DNA of 64,000 nucleotides, taken from UBA4416 sp036676295 (GTDB taxonomy: Bacteria > Bacteroidota > Bacteroidia > B-17B0 > Aurantibacillaceae). The DNA is taken from NCBI GenBank assembly GCA_036676295.1, contig JAKFDE010000031.1, positions 124,001 through 188,000 on the forward strand, read 5' to 3'. This document shows positions 55,001 to 60,898 of the stretch, piece by piece. A program made the translations under genes and the position numbers. The stretch's first letter is position 1, and the number at the start of each line of letters is the position of its first letter. The notes under the pieces were generated by a model. The model saw only the letters and a list, made by a program, of their open reading frames with translations. It made no database searches and had not been told where the DNA came from.

Positions 55001-55183
55001 CATTAAATGATTAGGCATCGATTTCGCAGAGGAAGAGCTATTGTATAATTGCAATAAAGCTTGCTTTGCGTTAATTTCCTGAAGCGTTGGTAAACGACCT
55101 TGTTGGGCATTTAATGTATTGAAAAATGTCAAAAGTGTAATAACCAGGGCAAATGGCGAAAGGTTTTTGTAGAAAGGGATCAT
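49067..55183 (-). CDS. Giant surface protein with glycine-rich beta-helix head and T9SS type B sorting domain
   Basis: The 2038-residue secreted protein has a signal peptide (about 1-26). A disulphide-bearing beta domain follows (about 65-220, DCDNAIPVCQQSY), then an Ig-like domain (about 230-335) and further Ig units to about 500. A parallel beta-helix-like region (about 510-1010) follows, in which two long glycine-rich stretches (about 650-955) break the strand repeats. More Ig-like units, a PKD domain (YNWNFGNG) and the T9SS type B C-terminal domain (VFTPNTDGSND, IFNRWGQKLFEF, ending VNLFR) complete it. The last about 450 residues are collinear with the other giant protein, so the two are modular paralogues. 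The PKD core reads LTVDCTD, where the partner has LTVNFTD. Its role is likely adhesive or structural on the cell surface. The ligand is unknown. Confidence 0.92.
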   Translation of the reverse strand: MIPFYKNLSPFALVITLLTFFNTLNAQQGRLPTLQEINAKQALLQLYNSSSSAKSMPNHLMVTGPEQDCDNAIPVCQQSYTQTSSYTGHGSIQEVPGSTCLSSQETNSVWYVFTVQNSGTFTFQLNTANDYDFALYNITTIGCTGVPSATPVRCNFSATYGNTGLTLPAAGGNLSYNASQSPLMAGINVTAGQTFVLIVDNFSANSNGYTLTFGGTAQIFDTTPPTISSSNFPCNGSLVTATFSEPVTCASIATNGSDFTITGPSGNVPVTSAVGNLCSTGASNTSLVTVNFNNAGLPSGTYTVSVNTGTDGNTILDKCGNVMTAQSFTFQYLAPVTVSATNSVICAGSPTTLSVTIPGNPSGATYLWSPGGATTQTITVNPSNTITYGVTVTYNGCTRSSSQVITVSQPPVVSVNPTNASLCSGTTNIIASATMNGLPCASCNYTWTGSSSQIDNAVPSSTITGAGAGSYSVTVSTSNGCIGNTAVSNVSILSPASSPVCSIIYASPAGVGTGLTPASPTNLVNALTMSACSSSIIKLETGTYTISAPITNVTSFITIEGGFNAGFTSKTSLAGATRIFRNNTGVQGLPQAGRLVAFEISNASYFRFQDLTIEVEAPAAASVANPYGVSTYGVYLNNCSDYNFVRCQIIAGNASAGLSGTSGVGGVIGANGTKGGDAVGNDCTGTDGNSGNGGNGGGNAGSGALGVVYGCGAPTNGAAGIAGTGLNGGGGGAGGTSRDGSGAAGAGGNGGNGGGGTLGGTTGGTAVSSGGCGTPINGIAGANGAAGANGISGAAGTAGSVLGGYWNAGTQGGNGTNGAGGGGGKGASGGAGDPGGFLCSISGTGGGGGGGGGGGQAGTAGTGGYGGGSAYCVFMLANGASSNLIDCFLTVGTAGSGGTGGTGGIGGNGGIGGARGCADACTGTGEGNGAKGGDGGKGGNGGSGGAGAPGESIAAKLVSGSALSINSTLNLVAQPVINVDNVSCTDMNINYTTVAPTPNWTNLGVGAVPASGSGSPVITQYTSTGRKTVVMNANNYTEFTNILVGAPSTGSVLASVSTICPGAASFLSSAAGTPGFTYSWTAMPAGATISSATTSSTSITFANAGVSPITYTVSLNITSQCCGTLTPVTQTIVVYPIPAAPTASVNAVCIGGVATFTANTPVGSSFDWYNAASSGTLLATGNTYSIAGVSTPTTVYLQATNAGGCASTLTPVAVTPTNIPSPTALSAISCDPGMVQVGITPAAGVSDYSWYSDAGGTTLVQTGTTLNYSQNIPVSGGSYTVYVQSNVAGCTPSALIPVTGSVTGTPIIANNTITANDTVCINTPVTISLAPSGGDGTYSYAWSPVTSTLSTITQTVSASIGYNVIITSGNCSKQFNFPIIVNPYPKDTIGTPAMISCTSPTINLDGTFSASGPTISYSWTTSGGSIVSAANTNTVDVNAPGIYTLTVTDNSSGCASNQTVTVSGNSTIPTLTVSPSNYTITCATSTVTLNANSSTTGLTYLWTTTGGVLSNTNTANPVASAGGTYSVVITNTVNGCQASGTATVVPDAAIPTATVSSNSISLDCINLAETVTVTTTPSADITFTWSPSPASGANSATPSFASAGTYSCVITNTVNMCNTSVQVVVSTNTTVPTITITPTQTLTCASTTAVISTTVNPTSGVSYTWTGTGVTGQTGSSVNVNQAGTYDVLILDAANGCTNTASSSIVSNVVTPTITVTPITTTLTCLTTTINLNATATTTNAPVWATPSGTASNPVIANAPGDYVASVTDASSGCTRTETITITSNTIAPTANAGAITPIPCGALTTTLNGTASPTAGATYSWSGPTVTSIVSGSNTANPTVGETGVYTLTVTGTNGCSSTSTVAVIQGSVNAQFTANPTTGISPLTVDCTDQSVGAITYNWNFGNGNTSTTQNPSNTYSVNGTYTITLIASSGICSDTAYAIIIVESGLTLEIPNVFTPNTDGSNDLFTIKSTGVKEISLQIFNRWGQKLFEFSGPNASWDGKASGEKAPEGTYFYFVKATGFDDKEIEQHGTVNLFR
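52320..53240 (-). repeat. Glycine-rich low-complexity segment of the second giant gene
   Basis: About 300 codons here are dominated by GGN, giving GGNGGNGG- and GGAGG-type runs, with Ala, Thr, Asn and Ser between. The local GC content is far above the AT-rich surroundings. Two short non-glycine islands (SNLIDCFLTVGTAG and YCVFMLANG) interrupt it and resemble beta-helix strands. The antisense strand is therefore proline-rich in translation, but that is a shadow. Confidence 0.85.
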
Positions 55184-55503
55184 ACTTTTAAACTTTAGAA
55201 TTTGTAAAATAATTGTAGTTAAACAAATTTAATGCATGAATTAACTAAAATTAAGTTACTATTGGAAAGCTATTTTATAATGAGTGAAACCTACATTACA
55301 ATTAGTAAATAAATTTGATTTTTATTAAACAATCATTAATAAGGGGAATTTTAACATAATTTACAAAAAAAAAGATCTTGTTTATCCTGATTTATCAGAT
55401 AATAAAACAAATAAATTCTATAAAAAAAGAATGTTTTTTTAAAAAAGAACAGTATTATGATTGCATTACATTATATGTAATACCACTGTTAATGAAGGAG
55501 TTA
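55184..55503. other. 320-base spacer upstream of the second giant gene
   Basis: This is AT-rich with no supportable gene. It separates the SET-domain gene's 3' end from the giant gene's start and holds a possible -7 box (TAAATTTG, minus strand, 55231-55224). Nothing else was recognised. Confidence 0.6.
55224..55231 (-). promoter_or_regulatory. Possible -7 box of the second giant gene
   Basis: TAAATTTG on the minus strand matches TAnnTTTG about 40 bases before the ATG at 55183. There is no TTG at the right -33 distance, so this is weak support. Confidence 0.3.
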
Positions 55504-55920
55504 TTATTTTTTATGGCGACCTATTTTGATATTGTAACGTATACAATCCCAATATTCTTTAGTATAACTCACAAAAATTTCCTCTCCGGCATCTATATTT
55601 TTTGTAGCAACAATAAAGCAACGGTCGTTTTCTATCTCGTAAACGCAATTATTTTTCAATCCTTTTATTCGTCCTAAACCAGCCGCATCATTTGCGAAAC
55701 GAGCTTTATGCTGAGGTGTATTAAAAGCATCAATGCATTTCTTTTTATTGATAAAAAACAAATAACCATCTTCATCTCTTTCAACACGTTTTTCGTATTC
55801 TTTCCAATCAATGATTTCTCCAAGATATTCAATTACTTTTTCTCCTTTCTTAATAGGAGTTGTTGTAAATAAACCTTTTCCGGATTTTGGTAGTTGAGAT
55901 GTTTTAACGATTAATGCCAT
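55504..55920 (-). CDS. SET domain protein-lysine methyltransferase-like protein
   Basis: The 138-residue protein is essentially a bare SET domain. The start GKGLFTTTPIKKGEKVIEYLG matches the N-terminal SET motif. ARFANDAAGLGRIKGLKNNC corresponds to the SAM-binding RFxNHxC region with a short insertion. AGEEIFVSYTKEYW supplies the catalytic tyrosine region. SET enzymes transfer methyl groups from S-adenosylmethionine to protein lysines. The target in this cell is unknown, with DNA-binding or ribosomal proteins as candidates. A -7 box (TATCTTTG) lies 9 bases before the ATG. Confidence 0.88.
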   Translation of the reverse strand: MALIVKTSQLPKSGKGLFTTTPIKKGEKVIEYLGEIIDWKEYEKRVERDEDGYLFFINKKKCIDAFNTPQHKARFANDAAGLGRIKGLKNNCVYEIENDRCFIVATKNIDAGEEIFVSYTKEYWDCIRYNIKIGRHKK

Positions 55921-55928
55921 AGGGGCGG

Positions 55929-55936
55929 CAAAGATA
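55929..55936 (-). promoter_or_regulatory. -7 box of the SET-domain gene
   Basis: TATCTTTG (minus strand) is a full match to TAnnTTTG. It ends 9 bases before the ATG at 55920, implying a very short or absent leader. The -33 region is poor. Confidence 0.45.
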
Positions 55937-55945
55937 ACATCTGAA

Positions 55946-55974
55946 TTGAATATTTTGTAAAAATATTACCTTTA
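55946..55974 (+). promoter_or_regulatory. Putative promoter of the T9SS type A protein gene
   Basis: TTG (55946-55948), 18 bases, then TACCTTTA (55967-55974) is close to the Bacteroidota consensus. It ends 22 bases before the ATG at 55997. Confidence 0.45.
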
Positions 55975-55996
55975 ATTAAAATTAATCCGTTTTACC

Positions 55997-58075
55997 ATGA
56001 AGTTTATTGTCTATTTGTGTTTACTCTTTTCGATTTCACTTTCGGCTCAGGTGCTTAATGTGCCTAGCAGACAAACAACTGCCATGAATGGTGATCAATT
56101 TGTAACTGCTATTTTACCGTTAAGTTTTACCAATAGGGAGAATTTAATATTACAAGAAGTGGTTAATGGCAATGTACCCAATTTTTACAGAACCTTATCC
56201 GCTGTTACCTCCACAGCAACTATCAGTGGTAGTCCACAAAGCGTGACCTATTATGTATTGCCAGATTATTTAGCGATTGGCCATGATACCAATTATTTTT
56301 TATGCCCTATGTCGCCCATTATTGCTACTAAAATTGCCGACTCAATTGGTTGTACTTTACCCACACGTAAAATGGTAAATGATATTTATGCACAAGCCGC
56401 TTTAAAATTACCACCATTAACAATTCCTGCCAGCGGTACTATGACTACCGTGCAAGCTTTTAAACAACATAGCGATATGGTGTATGCTCAAAGAACTCCA
56501 TCTGTAGCTACTTATCCACTTGGGACTTTAGTAGGCGGAGATAAAAAAGACGTGGTTATTTCAAATTTAATATATAGTACAACTAATAAAGTAATAATTT
56601 ATGGCTGGCATACCAGTGTAGGTAATCCTATACAACCTTTAAGTAGCGTTCACGCTGATACGTATATGGATTATAGCCACGGAATGCGATTTATTCAAAA
56701 CGATGTGATGTATAATGGAACACCAACAACTGTCAAAGCCATTTTACAGTCCACTACATTAAATCCATTACTAAGCGATGAAGGGGCAATTAATCCACCG
56801 GAATATCCCTATGGAAATGCAATCACATCATTAGCAACCCCAAAATCATTTGCCATTATTAATAAAGCCAATAATACATTGGAAGTGAAAGTGAAAAATG
56901 ACAATAACGCCACGCATTATAAAATCCAAACCAGTACTAATGGTACCACATTTGGTGCACCAACAACTATGATAAAAAGTAATTTAATTTTATCTAGTTT
57001 AATTTCAGGGCAAGTTTATTATATCAAAATAGCGGCTTATAATTCTACTTATTCAATTACTTCAGCTACAAGTGAAGTATTGGGAGCCGTACCTTGCAAT
57101 TATCAAGATAGTTTATTGATCGTTAATGGTTTTGACCGAGCATCTACGGGCAACACCTATGATTTCATCAGACAACACGGTAGCTCTGTTTACACCAATA
57201 ATCATAATTTTTCATCGGCAACTAACGAAGCTGTTACTGATGGTTTGGTAACTTTATCAACTTACAAATCTGCAGATTGGATCTTAGGAGAAGAAAGTAC
57301 TGCTAATGAAACCTTTAGTACGACCGAACAAACTTTAGTGGCAAATTATTTAAAACAAGGTGGGAAATTTTTAACGAGTGGCTCAGAAATAGCCTGGGAT
57401 TTGGATTACAGCGGAAGTGCCGGAGATAAAAGTTTCATCAATAATTATTTAAAAGCAAGTTATTTAGCAGATATGCCAAACGGACAAGCAGCAACCTGGT
57501 ATAAAAATGTAAACGAAAGCAGTAATAGTATTTTTAATTTTTCGGATACGGTTTATTTTGATAACGGAACCAATGGCACTTACAATGTAGATTACCCGGA
57601 TGTATTAACGCCTTTGAATGGCGGAACCTCAACCTTACGTTATACCAACAATACAACAAGTTCATCAGCCATTTATTTTTCGGGCATGTTTCCATCCGGA
57701 ACTGTGAGTGGTAAACTGATCTATTTTGGTTTTCCTTTAGAAACAATTTATAACTCTACTAAACGCAACTCTTTATTTCAAGACATTTGGAGATTCTTTT
57801 TTACCAATGGTATCCCAACAACTGTTTCTGAATTAGAAGCTAAAAGTTATTTAATTTATCCTAATCCAAGTCAATCAAAAATTACCATTCAATGTAAAGA
57901 TGAAATTTTAGAACTGGAATTATTAAATCTTAACGGACAATCTTTACAAACTAAAGCTTGTCATGGGTTAACAGAAATAATTGATTTGAGTGAATTACCT
58001 GAAGGGATTTATTATGTTAAAATAAAAACTGAGAAGATGAGTTTTATAGAAAAGGTGATTAAAATAGCTGAATAA
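55997..58075 (+). CDS. Secreted T9SS type A sorting-domain protein
   Basis: The 692-residue protein has a signal peptide (about 1-17, SISLSAQ) and a long N-terminal domain (about 20-270) of uncertain family, rich in His/Asp words such as SSVHADTYMDYSHGMRF. A fibronectin type III-like domain follows (about 275-365). A domain resembling a class I glutamine-amidotransferase/ThuA-like fold comes next (about 372-600, with ILGEESTANETFSTTEQTLV and GGKFLTSGSEIAWDLD). The C terminus is a typical T9SS type A sorting domain (about 612-692; SYLIYPNPSQSKITI, LPEGIYYVKIKT). A similar domain order is found in Bacteroidota proteins annotated as xanthan-lyase-like. The enzymatic role is not established from sequence. 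Confidence 0.82.
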   Translation: MKFIVYLCLLFSISLSAQVLNVPSRQTTAMNGDQFVTAILPLSFTNRENLILQEVVNGNVPNFYRTLSAVTSTATISGSPQSVTYYVLPDYLAIGHDTNYFLCPMSPIIATKIADSIGCTLPTRKMVNDIYAQAALKLPPLTIPASGTMTTVQAFKQHSDMVYAQRTPSVATYPLGTLVGGDKKDVVISNLIYSTTNKVIIYGWHTSVGNPIQPLSSVHADTYMDYSHGMRFIQNDVMYNGTPTTVKAILQSTTLNPLLSDEGAINPPEYPYGNAITSLATPKSFAIINKANNTLEVKVKNDNNATHYKIQTSTNGTTFGAPTTMIKSNLILSSLISGQVYYIKIAAYNSTYSITSATSEVLGAVPCNYQDSLLIVNGFDRASTGNTYDFIRQHGSSVYTNNHNFSSATNEAVTDGLVTLSTYKSADWILGEESTANETFSTTEQTLVANYLKQGGKFLTSGSEIAWDLDYSGSAGDKSFINNYLKASYLADMPNGQAATWYKNVNESSNSIFNFSDTVYFDNGTNGTYNVDYPDVLTPLNGGTSTLRYTNNTTSSSAIYFSGMFPSGTVSGKLIYFGFPLETIYNSTKRNSLFQDIWRFFFTNGIPTTVSELEAKSYLIYPNPSQSKITIQCKDEILELELLNLNGQSLQTKACHGLTEIIDLSELPEGIYYVKIKTEKMSFIEKVIKIAE

Positions 58076-58163
58076 CTAATAACCATTTACTATATTTTTT
58101 ATTCTTTCTTTGACTTAGCTCCAAAGAAAGGCAAGTAAACTACCCTTCGACCTCACCCTTAAT

Positions 58164-58184
58164 CCCTCTCCTACAAGGAGAGGG
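58164..58184. repeat. CCCTCTCC hairpin element
   Basis: CCCTCTCCT and AGGAGAGGG pair perfectly around ACA. They are preceded by CCTCACCCTTAAT, a wording common in widespread intergenic CCTCACCC...CCTCTCC repeats. It lies between convergent genes and could also affect 3' ends. Confidence 0.6.
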
Positions 58185-58197
58185 AGAAGAAAAAGTG

Positions 58198-58692
58198 TTA
58201 TTTATACTTTGTGATCTGCTCTACTAAAAATTCGTAATGCAATTTCTTCTCGAAGAATTCATTTACTGTATTATTATTTTTAGTGAATAATGTTGCCGGA
58301 ATGGCCCCGCCCCATTGCTTAGAAACTTTGTCAATAAATTCATTTCCGTTCAACTCATCCAATAAAACTACTTCAGAAACTGTATTGTTTTTTTGAATAA
58401 ACGGCTTTAATTTTTTAGCAACATCCTCTTTAAAATCCATACTTACCAATAACACTTTTACCTTTTGAGTTTTGTATTCAGTGTTTATTTTTTCAAAATC
58501 AGGAAGCTCAGCTACACAAGGCTTACACCATGTAGCCCAAAAATTAACAATATACAATGTATCCGAATTATTATGAATACGTTTTAATAAATTATCAATT
58601 TTATATACCGTTACTTTTTGCGAAAATAACTGAGCGCTAATTAGTAATGCAAATGCAACCAATCCTCTACTTATGTTTTTCTTTGTAATCAT
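58198..58692 (-). CDS. TlpA/ResA-type periplasmic thioredoxin-like protein
   Basis: The 164-residue exported protein has a signal peptide (about 1-25) and a thioredoxin fold with the active site WATWCKPC (C56, C59) and the cis-Pro region near GGAIPATLF. TlpA-type proteins reduce disulphides or apo-cytochrome and copper-site cysteines outside the cytoplasm. Its start overlaps the 3' end of the SCO1 gene by 26 bases, so the two are translationally coupled. That pairing suggests a role in copper-site or cytochrome oxidase maturation. Confidence 0.88.
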   Translation of the reverse strand: MITKKNISRGLVAFALLISAQLFSQKVTVYKIDNLLKRIHNNSDTLYIVNFWATWCKPCVAELPDFEKINTEYKTQKVKVLLVSMDFKEDVAKKLKPFIQKNNTVSEVVLLDELNGNEFIDKVSKQWGGAIPATLFTKNNNTVNEFFEKKLHYEFLVEQITKYK

Positions 58693-59332
58693 ATTCTTCT
58701 AATAACAATCTAATATCAATGATCAATCTTGAAACTTCTGCACTGTCTGTGCCATCATAAAATCCTCTCAAATGCCTTTCTTTATCTACCAAAGCAAAAT
58801 TTTGTGTATGGATAAAATCTTCTTCTCCTCCATTCCCTTCTTCGGCATTTAATAAATAACCTTGGCGAGCCAGATCGTATAAATGTTTTTTATCTCCTGT
58901 CAAAAATAACCAACGTTTATCAGTTACACCATGCAGCTTTGCATAATTTAACATCACATTTACTGAATCTTCTTCCGGATCAACCGTATGAGATAATATC
59001 ATGACTTCCGGTTTTTTTTCAAATGTTTTATAAACTCGCTCCAACTCTGTGCTCATAATTGGACAAATAGACTGGCAGGTTGTAAAGAAAAAATCAGTAA
59101 CATAAATTTTTCCATTCACTGTTTCTTCAGTTACTTTTTCGTTATACTGATCCACAAAAGCAAAAGGTTTTACGGTGTGATACGTTGTATCACCCTGTTG
59201 CATGGTTTGTTTTTTGCCAAAATAAGGCAGAGTTCGCATCGGTTTATTTTCGCTTTTACTAATAAAAAACCAAGCAACAAATGCCAAGGGAATTAGCACC
59301 AGTAACCAATAATATTTACCTTTAGTATTCAT
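58667..59332 (-). CDS. SCO1/SenC family copper chaperone
   Basis: The 221-residue membrane-anchored protein has one N-terminal helix (about 7-24). Its thioredoxin-like domain has the copper-binding pair CQSIC (CxxxC) and the distal His in FIHTQNFALVD. SCO proteins deliver copper to the CuA centre of cytochrome c oxidase. It forms a two-gene operon with the overlapping TlpA-like gene. A consensus promoter lies just before the ATG and inside the divergent channel gene. Confidence 0.92.
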   Translation of the reverse strand: MNTKGKYYWLLVLIPLAFVAWFFISKSENKPMRTLPYFGKKQTMQQGDTTYHTVKPFAFVDQYNEKVTEETVNGKIYVTDFFFTTCQSICPIMSTELERVYKTFEKKPEVMILSHTVDPEEDSVNVMLNYAKLHGVTDKRWLFLTGDKKHLYDLARQGYLLNAEEGNGGEEDFIHTQNFALVDKERHLRGFYDGTDSAEVSRLIIDIRLLLEEYDYKEKHK

Positions 59333-59336
59333 TTTG

Positions 59337-59366
59337 CAAAGGTATGATTAAAGACATGTTTAACAA
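59337..59366 (-). promoter_or_regulatory. Promoter of the SCO1-TlpA operon
   Basis: On the minus strand TTG (59366-59364), exactly 19 bases, then TACCTTTG (59344-59337) fits TTG-N19-TAnnTTTG. The -7 box ends 4 bases before the SCO1 ATG (59332), which implies a leaderless message. The -33 half lies within the first codons of the divergent potassium-channel gene. Confidence 0.65.
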
Positions 59367-60288
59367 TAAAAAAAATCCGGAAGCTGAACTAGGTTTTGGA
59401 ACCAAAAACTACAACGAATCAATCCGTTTTTTAAACAAAGACGGCTCGGTAAACATTCGACGCAAAATTAATGATAAACATATGGGATTTGATATATATC
59501 ATTATTTGATCACCATTTCCTGGACAAAATTTATAGGCTTAGTATTATTAAGTTATATTTTAACAAATACCCTATTTGCCTTAGCTTACTTTGTAGTTGG
59601 TCCCGAAAAATTTGGCGGCATGGATGCTATAACTGATCCTGAAAAATTTTCACATTTATTTTTCTTTAGCGCGCAAACATTAACGACGGTGGGTTACGGA
59701 CATATTTATCCCAATAGTGTATACACCAGCTCTATTTCAGCCATAGAATCTATGTTAGGACTAATGGGTTTTGCATTAGTAACCGGCTTATTGTATGGGC
59801 GATTTTCTAAACCTCGCGCAGATATTGCTTATAGTGCTCATGCAGTAATTGCACCATACAGAGGCATTACAGGTTTTATGTTTAGAATTGCGAATAAACG
59901 ACAAAATGAATTAATAGAAAATGAATGTCAATTAGCATTAACGATCAGTAATAAAGAAACTAAAAAAAGAGAGTTTCATTTTTTATCGCTTGAAAGAACC
60001 AAAATTAATTTTTTAGCATTTACATGGACCATTGTTCACCCTATCGATGAACAGAGTCCTATCTATGGTTTATCTTATGAAGATCTATTAGATGGCGATG
60101 CTGAGTTTATTATTTTGTTTAAAGCCATCAATGATACTTACTCGCAAAATGTTTATTCAAGAATGTCGTATAAAACTCAGGAAATAAAATGGAACTCAAA
60201 ATTCATTCCTATGAAACAAACGCCTAATAAAGATGGAAGTATTTCTATTAACTTAAATGACATACATGAGATTGAAGTGCTGAACTAA
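59344..60288 (+). CDS. KirBac-like inward rectifier potassium channel
   Basis: The 314-residue protein has two membrane helices (about 58-85 and 130-152) flanking a pore loop with the potassium selectivity filter TVGYG at residues 115-119. A cytosolic immunoglobulin-like Kir domain follows (about 160-310, with words such as RIANKRQNELIENECQLAL and TWTIVHPIDEQSPIYGLS). Prokaryotic Kir channels are gated by the cytosolic domain and lipids. The gene starts 11 bases from the divergent SCO1 gene, and in-frame ATGs occur at residues 1 and 5. Confidence 0.92.
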   Translation: MIKDMFNNKKNPEAELGFGTKNYNESIRFLNKDGSVNIRRKINDKHMGFDIYHYLITISWTKFIGLVLLSYILTNTLFALAYFVVGPEKFGGMDAITDPEKFSHLFFFSAQTLTTVGYGHIYPNSVYTSSISAIESMLGLMGFALVTGLLYGRFSKPRADIAYSAHAVIAPYRGITGFMFRIANKRQNELIENECQLALTISNKETKKREFHFLSLERTKINFLAFTWTIVHPIDEQSPIYGLSYEDLLDGDAEFIILFKAINDTYSQNVYSRMSYKTQEIKWNSKFIPMKQTPNKDGSISINLNDIHEIEVLN

Positions 60289-60300
60289 TAATTAATTTAT

Positions 60301-60308
60301 TATATTTG
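60301..60308 (+). promoter_or_regulatory. Possible -7 box of the DUF1761 gene
   Basis: TATATTTG matches TAnnTTTG and lies 27 bases before the ATG at 60335. The -33 region is not convincing. Confidence 0.35.
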
Positions 60309-60334
60309 AATATAACCCTTAAACCCAAAATGTT

Positions 60335-60838
60335 ATGCATATGAATTTACTTGCAGTATTAGTAGCTGCGTTAGTGCCAATGGCCTTAGGCTTTGTTTGG
60401 TATAACCCAAAATTTTTGGGAAAGGCCTGGATGGAAGCCACCGGAATGACCGAAGAAAAAGCAAAAAACGCCAACATGGCTCTTGTGTTTGGTCTTTCTT
60501 TTGTATTTGCTTTAATGTTTTCTTTTGGATTACAGTTTATGGCAATTCATCAATACCATATTACTTCAGCCTTTTTTGATTATATGGGGAAAATAGAAGA
60601 CCCAAATACTCCGGAAGGCGGCATTTACAAACAAGTAATGGACTTAGTAGGAAATGGTCACAGAACTTTTGGCCACGGTGCTTTACACGGTACCATTGGC
60701 GGCATTATGTTGGCTTTACCAATTATGGCTACCAATGCTCTTTTTGAAGGAAAAGGATTTAAATACATTGCCATCAATGCAGGGTATTGGATCATTGCCA
60801 TGATGTTAATGTGTGGTATTCTTTCTGCCTGGATGTAA
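60335..60838 (+). CDS. DUF1761 family membrane protein
   Basis: The 167-residue protein has four hydrophobic helices (about 3-24, 47-70, 113-133 and 143-166). It carries the family's N-terminal words ALVPMALGFVWYNPKFLGKA and the later LHGTIGGIMLALPI. DUF1761 members are uncharacterised small membrane proteins, fairly common in Bacteroidota. A terminator follows the gene. No functional clue comes from neighbours. Confidence 0.85.
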   Translation: MHMNLLAVLVAALVPMALGFVWYNPKFLGKAWMEATGMTEEKAKNANMALVFGLSFVFALMFSFGLQFMAIHQYHITSAFFDYMGKIEDPNTPEGGIYKQVMDLVGNGHRTFGHGALHGTIGGIMLALPIMATNALFEGKGFKYIAINAGYWIIAMMLMCGILSAWM

Positions 60839-60857
60839 AAGTTATTTTCAATTTCTT

Positions 60858-60892
60858 AAAATCCTTTTCATGAAAATGAGAAGGATTTTTTT
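60858..60892. terminator. Terminator between the DUF1761 and C45 genes
   Basis: AAATCCTT and AAGGATTT form a stem with inner TCAT/ATGA pairing, followed by T7. It sits between two convergent genes whose stops are at 60838 and 60899. Confidence 0.75.
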
Positions 60893-60898
60893 ATGTTT

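Noticed and set aside
55378..55677. Plus-strand 99-codon frame with GGAG before an internal ATG at 55513
   Set aside because: It is mostly antisense to the SET-domain gene, and the purine-rich site is just downstream of that gene's stop. There is no protein similarity.
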